38,243 bases of DNA from JBBRUG01 sp038247995. GTDB taxonomy: Bacteria; Chloroflexota; Chloroflexia; Chloroflexales; Chloroflexaceae. The notes under the pieces were generated by a model that saw only the letters and a list, made by a program, of their open reading frames with translations, was not told where the DNA came from and searched no databases. Below are positions 32,188 through 38,243 of this stretch, piece by piece. Made by a program: the position numbers and the translations under genes. The stretch is taken from the NCBI GenBank assembly GCA_038247995.1, contig JBBRUG010000009.1, positions 1 through 38,243 of the forward strand, read 5' to 3'. How positions within the stretch are numbered: the first letter of the stretch is position 1; each line of letters begins with the position of its first letter.

Positions 32188-33033
32188 TTATGCGCCGACA
32201 AATGCGCTGATCGCAGCGGCGATTGCCGTTGCGCCGGCGCCATAGAGCATGGTTTGATGGTTTCCCGGCACCAGCACATAACGACAATCCGGCAGCAGTT
32301 CGACCGTCTCAGCAGCCTGTTCCGCGCTGACAATCGGCGGAGCGCCGGGCGGCCCGTAAGCGCCGAGGGCGTGTAGCAGCAGGACGGGCTGGGTGACACG
32401 AGCGAGGTGCTCGCGCCACGGCTCAGCGATTACGCCATCCATCGCAGCGGCAATATGCGCGGGCTGCGAACGCGCGCGCACACTGCCGTCGGCGGCAACG
32501 TGGACATCGGCCTGATAGTAACTTTCGACAGCGGGATCCCAGGGCCAGTTGTGGTAGTACGGCGCGGCCTTGAGCAGCGCCAGGTAGTCGGCAAAGGAAG
32601 CGTAGGTCTGACCCAGCCGATCGAGCGCAGGCTGAATGAGTTCGCGGGTACGCGGCCCGGCCACGCTGACCGCTGCGTCGATGACGACCAGCCGTGCAAC
32701 CCGTTCGGGGGCGTGGGCCGCCAGATACAGCGACAGGAAGCCGCCGAACGAGTGCCCGCCCATCACCACCTGTTCAATGCCCAGGGTATCGAGCAGACCC
32801 AGCACATCGGCGGCATGATCGGCCATTGTGTAGCCGCTGGGCGGCGCAGCGCTCTGACCGCGCCCGCGTAAATCGAGGGCGAGCACGCGCATGTGCCCGG
32901 CGAGTTGGGGCACAATCGCATCAAAGGCGTGCGCGTTCGCCGTCAACCCCGGCGCCAGCACCAGCGTTGGCCCGGCGCCCGGATGATCGAGATAGTGCAG
33001 ATTGATGCCGTTTGAGGCAATATAGGAAGCCAT
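32188..33033 (-). CDS. Alpha/beta hydrolase
   Basis: A 281-residue cytoplasmic hydrolase. The oxyanion segment is LVLAPGLTANAHAFD, the nucleophile elbow is GGHSFGGFLSL (~95) and the catalytic histidine is probably in VPGNHQTMLYG (~262). LDLRGRGQSAAP is the typical strand-4 motif of haloperoxidase/esterase-like members. The substrate is unknown. ATG 33033 has GGTGA 4 bases upstream. It lies 56 bases after another hydrolase gene on the same strand, so they may be co-transcribed. Confidence 0.88.
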   Translation of the reverse strand: MASYIASNGINLHYLDHPGAGPTLVLAPGLTANAHAFDAIVPQLAGHMRVLALDLRGRGQSAAPPSGYTMADHAADVLGLLDTLGIEQVVMGGHSFGGFLSLYLAAHAPERVARLVVIDAAVSVAGPRTRELIQPALDRLGQTYASFADYLALLKAAPYYHNWPWDPAVESYYQADVHVAADGSVRARSQPAHIAAAMDGVIAEPWREHLARVTQPVLLLHALGAYGPPGAPPIVSAEQAAETVELLPDCRYVLVPGNHQTMLYGAGATAIAAAISAFVGA

Positions 33034-33089
33034 AGTTCACCCACTCAGGCCGCAACATTGAGCGTACCAATGCTGCGGCCTTATGTAGC

Positions 33090-34151
33090 TCAGGACGCAT
33101 TGGCCAGAAATGCCGTAAACGCAGTCAGGAATTCGGCGGGCCGCTCGATATGCGGCGCGTGGCCACATTCCTCCAACACCACTTCGCTGTAGCTCCCGCC
33201 CGCAACAACATACTGATCGAGCAGCGCGCGCACCTGGCTCACCATCGGCTGCGCGGGATAGACCTCGGGGCCGGGATAGCCCGGCACTGCGCCGAGTTGA
33301 CCAAGCACACCCAGGTCGAACATCGACTGATCGCTGACGATCTGGTCGCTATCGCCGCGCACCCAAAGTACCGGCGGACGCGGATCGATCGCCGCGAAGG
33401 CGCCCTGGTTCAGATATTTGGGCGACAGGGCGTTATTCACTCCCGTTGTGCCGGGACCGACACCGGGCCAGGCCTCGGTCGGCGTCAGATCGCCGGGGTA
33501 ATGCGCGGGGTCGGCGTGGGTGAGCAGCATTTCTTCGACAAAGACATCTTCGTGGGGCGAACGAAAGGGCGGGCGAAAATAGAATGCATTCATCACATTC
33601 CGCGGACTAACGGGATTATCGGCGCCACGTTCGCCCTCGGCGATCGCCTGGACAAAGGCCGCATTGGCTGTGCCGCCACCGCTGCCCGCGTATTCAGCAT
33701 TATTGGGCGTGCCATCCAGGCCGGAACAGCCGCCGAAGCCATAGGGCGAACCCGCCGCAAGCAGGGTGAGTGAGCGTACATCCGCCGGATAATCGATCGC
33801 GTATTGCATTGCCACATTGCCGCCGAGCGACCAACCGAGCAAGTGAAAATGCTCCAGGCCCAACGCGGTAACGAACGCCTTGAGATCCTCGCTGAAGTCG
33901 CGCACGCCGCGGGTTGCATCTACGCCCTTGCGCTCCGAGCGGCCATAGCCGCGCATGTCCGGGGCCAGCACATAGTAGTGCTCAGGTAAGCTCACCATTA
34001 GTTCTTCAAAAAAGCGCGCCGCCGATACATTTCCGTGAATCAGAATCACCGGTTCGCCCGTCTCCGGGCCACGTACCAATGTGTGCTGCGCCAGCCGCAG
34101 CGTAGCAACCATGCGTGCGCTCAGACCATCCATGAGCGGAGGAGAGAACAT
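33090..34151 (-). CDS. Alpha/beta hydrolase
   Basis: A 353-residue hydrolase, longer than its neighbour through a large cap region (~140-260, including GGCSGLDGTPNNAEYAGSGG). Motifs are VILIHGNVSAARFFEE (oxyanion loop), LAPDMRGYGRSE, the nucleophile in LLGWSLGGNVAMQ (~125), the aspartate in WVRGDSDQIVSD and the histidine in LEECGHAPHIERP near the C-terminus. The asparagine after HG is unusual among simple esterases. ATG 34151 has AAGGAA 7 bases upstream; a TTG one codon earlier is possible. The transcript would carry a long heptamer-repeat leader. Confidence 0.9.
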   Translation of the reverse strand: MFSPPLMDGLSARMVATLRLAQHTLVRGPETGEPVILIHGNVSAARFFEELMVSLPEHYYVLAPDMRGYGRSERKGVDATRGVRDFSEDLKAFVTALGLEHFHLLGWSLGGNVAMQYAIDYPADVRSLTLLAAGSPYGFGGCSGLDGTPNNAEYAGSGGGTANAAFVQAIAEGERGADNPVSPRNVMNAFYFRPPFRSPHEDVFVEEMLLTHADPAHYPGDLTPTEAWPGVGPGTTGVNNALSPKYLNQGAFAAIDPRPPVLWVRGDSDQIVSDQSMFDLGVLGQLGAVPGYPGPEVYPAQPMVSQVRALLDQYVVAGGSYSEVVLEECGHAPHIERPAEFLTAFTAFLANAS

Positions 34152-34170
34152 CAACGTTCCTTTCCGTGGA

Positions 34171-34347
34171 GCGAACTGCGAACTGCGAACTGCGAACTGC
34201 GAACTGCCGACTGCGAACTGCGAACTGCCGACTGCGAACTGCGAACTGCGAACTGCGAACTGACGACTGCGAACTGCCGACTGCGAACTGCGAACTGACG
34301 ACTGCGAACTGACGACTGCGAACTGCGGACTGACGACTGCGAACTGA
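34171..34347. repeat. GCGAACT heptamer array, about 25 units
   Basis: About 25 units of 7 bp, mainly GCGAACT with GCCGACT, GACGACT and GCGGACT variants, run without a break. The array lies between an extended -10 element and the hydrolase start, so it would be transcribed as 5' leader. No coding function is supported. Confidence 0.95.
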
Positions 34348-34356
34348 ATTGTAGCA
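34348..34356 (-). promoter_or_regulatory. Extended -10 promoter of the hydrolase gene at 34151
   Basis: On minus this reads TGCTACAAT within CCTATGCTACAAT, nearly identical to the element before def. The transcript would begin within the heptamer array, about 190 bases before the ATG. Confidence 0.55.
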
Positions 34357-34431
34357 TAGGCCGGCGCACCCGCAGAAAACCCGCCCGTAGAAGGATGGGC
34401 GATGGATCAGACTGGTGATAGGCTGTTATAA

Positions 34432-34525
34432 GGGCTGAGGGCTGAAGGCTGAGGGCTTAGGGCTGAACAGGGGCCGGCCGCTTTCCCGCTTTCCCGCTCG
34501 ACCGTTTCATCGCTTTACCGCTCTA
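34432..34525. repeat. GGGCTGA heptamers followed by CCGCTTTC octamers upstream of the MFS gene
   Basis: Five heptamers (GGGCTGA twice, AGGCTGA, GGGCTTA, GGGCTGA) cover 34432-34466. Six octamers (CCGCTTTC twice, CCGCTCGA, CCGTTTCA, TCGCTTTA, CCGCTCTA) cover 34478-34525. Two array types with different period sit only 11 bases apart, right before the MFS start at 34539. Confidence 0.9.
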
Positions 34526-34538
34526 GAAAGCTAGTTTC

Positions 34539-35717
34539 ATGCAAGACTCCCCATCACTGTGCAGCCCCCGTACGAGCTTCGTTCTGGCCTGTGGTACATT
34601 TCTTGGCGCAGGAATGATTCTCTCCGGCCTTGGGCCGAGTCTGCCCTACCTGGCAGAGCGAGTGAATCGCGACGTTGCGGCGTTGGGCGGGCTGTTTAGC
34701 GCGCTCTCGCTGGGCGTGGTAGTGGTTCAGGCCGTCATTGGTCGGCTCAGTGCCCGCTTTGGATTGCGCGCCGTGCTGGCGGGCGGCATGGCCATCCTGG
34801 CGAGTGGCGCGCTGGCGATCAGCCTTGGGCCAACTCTGCTCGCGCTGCTGGCCGGCGCCTTCCTCACCGGGATCGGCTTTGGCGTGGTGCTGGCTGCCGG
34901 CAATACCCTCGTGGCGCGGCTCTTTGCCAGCCGTAGCGCGTCGGCGCTCAATGGCGTAAATGTCTTCTTCGGCGTCGGCTCGCTACTCGGCCCGGCAATC
35001 GCCGGGATCGGGATTCAGCTGATTGGTACGCCGCAGGCAACGCTCTGGGTCGGCGCAACACTACTGATTCTCCTTGCTGTCGGCGTACTCACGATTGCCG
35101 CTGCGCCACCGCCACTCGCTGCCGACGCGCCGCCCGAGCCAAGCGGCATCCGCGAGACGCGGCTTTGGCTGCTTGGTTTTTTGTTATTGCTCTACACCGG
35201 GACTGAAGTTGGCCTCGGCGGCTGGATCACAGTCTATATGGGGGAGAGCGCCGGAATGGAGCCGACGGCGGCAGCACTAGCGACATCGGGCTTTTGGCTG
35301 GCCCTGACGATTGGGCGGGCGCTGGGCGCGCTGCTCGGGATGCGCCTCAAGCCATTGACCTTGCTGATCAACAGCCTATTGGGTATTCTCGCCGGGGCCG
35401 CGCTCCTCGTGCTGGGTGTGGGCAGTACGCCGCTTTCGCTCCTGGCCGTGCTGCTGATCGGCCTGGCGTGCGGCCCGGTTTTCCCAACGGCGCTCGCGCT
35501 GGCCACAACCGACCGCACCGGCACGGGGATCGTGCTTGGCGTCGGCAATGGCGGTGGGCTTATTTTACCGGCACTGCTGGGCGTCATTCTCACTAGCTAT
35601 GGGCCATCGGCAATGGCGCTTATGGTATTCGGCACCTCATTGCTAATGATCGGCCTGTGGGCCTTGATTGCGCGCACGAGTGTGCCGGTGCTACAGGGTG
35701 AGCGCGTGAGTGGGTGA
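34539..35717 (+). CDS. Major facilitator superfamily transporter (sugar permease-like)
   Basis: A 392-residue inner-membrane transporter with twelve predicted hydrophobic segments in two six-helix halves. The loop-2 motif is represented by GRLSARFGLRAVLAGG. The second half begins LYTGTEVGLGGWITVYMGE, which resembles the FucP-type MFS branch. The substrate is unknown. ATG 34539 has only weak GAAAG upstream. The C-terminus (QGERVSG) is encoded by an octamer array that carries the stop codon, so the tail may have been reshaped by the repeat. Confidence 0.88.
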   Translation: MQDSPSLCSPRTSFVLACGTFLGAGMILSGLGPSLPYLAERVNRDVAALGGLFSALSLGVVVVQAVIGRLSARFGLRAVLAGGMAILASGALAISLGPTLLALLAGAFLTGIGFGVVLAAGNTLVARLFASRSASALNGVNVFFGVGSLLGPAIAGIGIQLIGTPQATLWVGATLLILLAVGVLTIAAAPPPLAADAPPEPSGIRETRLWLLGFLLLLYTGTEVGLGGWITVYMGESAGMEPTAAALATSGFWLALTIGRALGALLGMRLKPLTLLINSLLGILAGAALLVLGVGSTPLSLLAVLLIGLACGPVFPTALALATTDRTGTGIVLGVGNGGGLILPALLGVILTSYGPSAMALMVFGTSLLMIGLWALIARTSVPVLQGERVSG

Positions 35718-35729
35718 GGACGTAAGTGG
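35698..35729. repeat. GTGAGTGG octamer array over the MFS stop codon
   Basis: Four 8-bp units (GTGAGCGC, GTGAGTGG, GTGAGGAC, GTAAGTGG) span the MFS stop TGA at 35715-35717. Confidence 0.8.
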
Positions 35730-35776
35730 GACTGTTTCTACATCCCGCGCCCAGCGCCCACGCCCAGCATTCCAAA

Positions 35777-35785
35777 TGGTATACT
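35777..35785 (+). promoter_or_regulatory. Extended -10 promoter of the MTA phosphorylase gene
   Basis: TGGTATACT matches an extended -10 element 40 bases before the ATG at 35826, with no obvious -35 box. Confidence 0.5.
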
Positions 35786-35825
35786 CCTTGGCGAGCAGGT
35801 TTGAGCAGTCAGCAAGGAGTAACTC

Positions 35826-36689
35826 ATGGATCAGGCCATGATCGGCGTTATCGGCGGTAGCGGGCTCTATGCCATGGAGGGCCTCACCGACGTCAGCGAA
35901 GTTGAACTCTCCACGCCTTATGGCGCGCCGAGCGATGTATTCGTCGTTGGCATGCTGAATGGGCAACGGGTCGCTTTTTTGCCGCGCCACGGGCGGGGCC
36001 ATCGCCTCAACCCGTCGGAAGTGCCGAGCCGGGCCAACATTCACGGCTTTAAACAACTCGGCGTGCGCTATCTGATCTCGGTGAGCGCCGTCGGTTCGCT
36101 ACGCGAAGACTACGCACCGGGTCACACGGTGGTGCCCGATCAACTCTTCGACCGCACCAAGGGTATTCGCCCGGCCACCTTTTTTGAGGACGGTGTTGTT
36201 GCCCACGTGGGCATGGATCGGCCGTTCTGCCCGATTTTGAGCATGCATCTTGTGCAGGCCGCGCGCACCGCCGGCGCCACAATCCATGCAGGCGGCACGC
36301 TCGTGGTGATGGAAGGGCCGGCCTTTTCGACCAAGGCCGAGAGCGAGGAGAACCGGCGCCGCGGCCATAGCCTGATCGGCATGACGGCGCTGCCGGAAGC
36401 CAAACTGGCCCGTGAGGCCGAGATCGCCTACGCTTGTCTGGCGATGGTTACCGATTATGATGTCTGGCACCCCGACCACGACGCCGTTACCGTCGAGGCG
36501 GTGATTGCGGTGCTGCACACCAATGCCGCGCTCTCGCAGGCGATCGTACGCGAAGTGATCCCACTGATCGGCGAAGGCTTTGTGAGCACAGCGCATAGCG
36601 CCCTGGCCACGGCAATCGTCACCGACCGGGCCCGTATTCCGGCTGCGACCAGAGAACGGCTGGAATTGATCGCCGGGAAGTACCTCTAA
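35826..36689 (+). CDS. mtnP: S-methyl-5'-thioadenosine phosphorylase
   Basis: A 287-residue cytoplasmic enzyme that splits methylthioadenosine into adenine and methylthioribose-1-phosphate in the methionine salvage pathway. The family pattern is complete: IGVIGGSGLY at the N-terminus, PRHGRGHRLNPSEV (phosphate site), ISVSAVGSLREDYAPG, VVMEGPAFSTKAES (ribose/phosphate) and MTALPEAKLAREAEIAYACL (substrate methionine and glutamate). A related nucleoside such as 2'-deoxyguanosine/inosine cannot be excluded by motif alone. ATG 35826 has AAGGAG 6 bases upstream. Confidence 0.95.
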   Translation: MDQAMIGVIGGSGLYAMEGLTDVSEVELSTPYGAPSDVFVVGMLNGQRVAFLPRHGRGHRLNPSEVPSRANIHGFKQLGVRYLISVSAVGSLREDYAPGHTVVPDQLFDRTKGIRPATFFEDGVVAHVGMDRPFCPILSMHLVQAARTAGATIHAGGTLVVMEGPAFSTKAESEENRRRGHSLIGMTALPEAKLAREAEIAYACLAMVTDYDVWHPDHDAVTVEAVIAVLHTNAALSQAIVREVIPLIGEGFVSTAHSALATAIVTDRARIPAATRERLELIAGKYL

Positions 36690-36691
36690 CG

Positions 36692-36726
36692 GTTGGAGCA
36701 GCCGAGCTTCGCTCGGCCGCTCCAAC
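36692..36726. terminator. Bidirectional stem-loop between mtnP and osmC
   Basis: GTTGGAGC (36692-36699) pairs with GCTCCAAC (36719-36726), and GCCGAGC with GCTCGGC around a TTC loop. The single A-C mismatch on plus is a G-U pair on minus. It lies 3 bases after mtnP and 7 bases before the osmC end. Confidence 0.8.
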
Positions 36727-36732
36727 ACGAAC

Positions 36733-37170
36733 CTACTTGAGCGTCGCCTCGATGGTCATCGCTTCGAGGCCGGGGAGGAGCAACTTGGAGATCGGGCAGC
36801 CGGTTTTGGTTTCTTCAGCGAACTTGGCGAACGTGGCCTGATCAATGCCAGGCACGGCGCCTTCAGTCACTAGGTGGATCTTCGTCACCTTCGGGCCGCC
36901 ATCCATGCTCAGCGTCACGCTGGCCGTGGTGTGGATCGCGTCGGGCACGTGGCCGGCGCTGCTCAGTCCATTGGCCAGCGCCATACTGAAGCACGCCGCG
37001 TGCGCCGCAGCGATCAACTCTTCCGGGTTGCTGCCGCCCGCATTCTCAAAGCGCGACACAAATGCCACTTTGGTGTCACTCAGGGCGCCGCTCTGCGTTG
37101 AGACAACTCCCGCGCCGTTGCGCAGGTCGCCCTGCCAGGTCGCATCAGCCGTCCGGTGGAACTCCGCCAT
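36733..37170 (-). CDS. OsmC/Ohr-family thiol peroxidase
   Basis: A 145-residue cytoplasmic protein that reduces organic hydroperoxides with a pair of cysteines. The first reactive cysteine is in AAAHAACFSMALANGL and the second in EETKTGCPISKLL; GSNPEELIAAAHA is the OsmC-subfamily block. Length fits OsmC. ATG 37170 has AAGGAG 7 bases upstream; a longer frame to 37575 runs through cofE and is rejected. It diverges from cofE and converges on mtnP. Confidence 0.93.
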   Translation of the reverse strand: MAEFHRTADATWQGDLRNGAGVVSTQSGALSDTKVAFVSRFENAGGSNPEELIAAAHAACFSMALANGLSSAGHVPDAIHTTASVTLSMDGGPKVTKIHLVTEGAVPGIDQATFAKFAEETKTGCPISKLLLPGLEAMTIEATLK

Positions 37171-37257
37171 TGGATCGCTCCTTATCATTCGGAAATAAGA
37201 TTTGGGAACCATGGTATTGTAGATCATTCGATCCGCTTGCACAACGAAAGCACTCTG

Positions 37258-38013
37258 ATGGACGATATACGGATAATGCCGCTGCGCGGGATCGGCGAAG
37301 TACACGCCGGCGACGACCTGGCAACGATCATACTGAATGCGCTTGCCAAAGCCCAAAAGACGCTCGAAGCCGGCGATGTGCTCGTCGTCACGCAGAAGAT
37401 CGTCTCGAAAGCCGAGGGGCGCGTGGTGAATCCGGCCGAGGTTGAGCCTTCGGCGTTTGCCCACCAGATCGCCAAGACCGCCAAGAAGGACGCGCACCAC
37501 CAGGAACTCGTGCTGCGCGAGAGTCGGCGGATTGTGAAGATGGACAAAGGCGTGCTGATCACCGAGACGCACCACGGCCTAATCTGCGCCAACGCCGGCA
37601 TCGACGAGTCGAATGTCGGCGGCGGACATATGGCCTGCCTGCTCCCCGTCGATCCCGATGCCAGTGCGGCCGCCCTGCGCACGGTGCTCCGCGAACGCAC
37701 CGGCGTTACGATGGCCGTAATCATCTCCGACACCTTTGGTCGCCCCTGGCGCGACGGCCAGGTAAACGTGGCCATCGGCGTCGCCGGGATGGAGCCGCTC
37801 AGTAGTTACTCCGGCATCCAGGACCCCTACGGCTACACAATGCAAGTGACCCTGCTCGCCATCGCCGATGAACTGGCCGGCGCTGCCGAACTGGTGATGG
37901 GCAAGATCGACAAAGTGCCGGTTGCGATCGTGCGTGGCTATACCTACACCCCGAGCGAAACCGCTACGGCCCAGGCCCTGATCCGCCGCCCGGAGTTTGA
38001 TTTGTTCCGCTGA
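37258..38013 (+). CDS. cofE: Coenzyme F420-0:L-glutamate ligase
   Basis: A 251-residue cytoplasmic ligase that adds glutamate to F420-0 using GTP in coenzyme F420 synthesis. Motifs are VLVVTQKIVSKAEGR, VLITETHHGLICANAGIDESN and IISDTFGRPWRDGQVNVAIG, in the usual order and with the usual length for the single-domain enzyme (no FMN-reductase fusion as in actinobacterial FbiB). ATG 37258 (MDDIRIMPLRGI) is chosen by homology; only weak GAAAG precedes it. No other F420 gene lies in the window. Confidence 0.95.
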   Translation: MDDIRIMPLRGIGEVHAGDDLATIILNALAKAQKTLEAGDVLVVTQKIVSKAEGRVVNPAEVEPSAFAHQIAKTAKKDAHHQELVLRESRRIVKMDKGVLITETHHGLICANAGIDESNVGGGHMACLLPVDPDASAAALRTVLRERTGVTMAVIISDTFGRPWRDGQVNVAIGVAGMEPLSSYSGIQDPYGYTMQVTLLAIADELAGAAELVMGKIDKVPVAIVRGYTYTPSETATAQALIRRPEFDLFR

Positions 38014-38243
38014 GTGGTTCCGTGGCTCAGTACCTCAGTGCCTTCACTCGCTCAGTGCTCAGTGCCTTCACTCGCTCAGTGCCTTCACTCGCTCAGTGGT
38101 TCCGTGCCTCAGTGGTTCCGTGCCTCAGTGCCTTCACTCGCTCAGTGGTTCCGTGCCTTCACTCGCTCAGTGCTTCAGTGGTTCCGTGCCTCAGTGCCTT
38201 CACTCGCTCAGTGGTTCCGTGCCTCAGTGCCTTCACTCGCTCA
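38014..38243. repeat. Composite array of CTCAGTGG, TTCCGTGC and CTTCACTCG words
   Basis: The 3' flank of cofE is made wholly of three words in changing order: CTCAGTGG/CTCAGTGC, TTCCGTGC and CTTCACTCG. The last codons of cofE (TTC CGC then TGA GTGG) already resemble TTCCGTGG, so the array seems to start at the stop codon. It continues past the window edge. Confidence 0.93.

Noticed and set aside
34035..34298. Plus-strand frame with NCELRTA repeats, and its minus counterpart SSQSSVRSS
   Set aside because: Direct translation of the GCGAACT heptamer array; low complexity and no start signal.
34171..34347. Possible CRISPR array
   Set aside because: Units are 7 bp with no spacers and no cas genes nearby; it is a simple tandem repeat.
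36733..37575. 280-codon minus-strand frame including OsmC
   Set aside because: The upstream half overlaps cofE antisense; ATG 37170 with AAGGAG marks the true OsmC start.
38014..38243. Possible CRISPR or integron-like array
   Set aside because: The words are only 8-9 bp and shuffle without unique spacers or palindromic attC features.

Overview
The window looks like a chromosomal segment of a GC-rich filamentous member of the Chloroflexota, most likely order Chloroflexales. This is inferred from gene style: a secreted delta-60 repeat protein ending in YVPIVQR, a PucR regulator, a cofE ligase for coenzyme F420, a GT-C mannosyltransferase-like protein, and palindrome-rich intergenic DNA. No rRNA, tRNA, CRISPR, phage or transposase gene was seen. 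About 27 protein genes, one gene remnant and one likely fragment are present, mostly as single genes or short runs on both strands.

Layout. 1-3470 (minus): start of an unknown gene, a tRNA nucleotidyltransferase/poly(A) polymerase-family gene, an RsmC-like methyltransferase and a low-molecular-weight phosphatase. 3470-5070: dispersed palindromic repeats, then a yybP-ykoY (manganese) riboswitch with a transcription-terminator platform in front of a terC gene. 5072-9769: three unusual genes, namely a two-domain protein with a nucleoside-phosphorylase-like C-terminus (minus), and on plus an ATP-grasp ligase fused to a helix-hairpin-helix domain and a circularly permuted ATP-grasp protein. 9790-14696 (minus): TPR/Yip1-like membrane protein, GT-C glycosyltransferase, peptide deformylase, membrane STAS protein. 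14790-18827 (minus): PriA and an M29 aminopeptidase. 19104-21595 (plus): small membrane protein and an S9 peptidase. 21630-24032 (minus): PAS hybrid histidine kinase. 24160-29468 (plus): PucR regulator, delta-60 repeat protein, oligoendopeptidase F. 29618-30530: decayed locus with an expansin-like remnant and a membrane-protein fragment. 30689-34151 (minus): SQR/NDH-2-like flavoprotein and two alpha/beta hydrolases. 34539-38013: MFS transporter, MTA phosphorylase, OsmC (minus), CofE.

The strongest unusual signals are in non-coding structure. (1) Many intergenic regions carry an array of imperfect 7- or 8-bp units, several starting exactly on a stop codon, and some have grown in frame inside genes, including PriA. 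(2) A dispersed RNA-hairpin family has a constant CC-UUCA-GG tip and outer stems that vary while staying paired; it usually lies 3' of a gene on the sense strand. (3) Some palindromes themselves supply stop codons, in one case for both genes of a convergent pair. (4) The three-gene ATP-grasp/phosphorylase cluster is the best candidate for an undescribed enzymatic system.

Promoters here appear to be mainly extended -10 type (TGnTAYAAT). All functions are from reading the sequence; no database search was possible.
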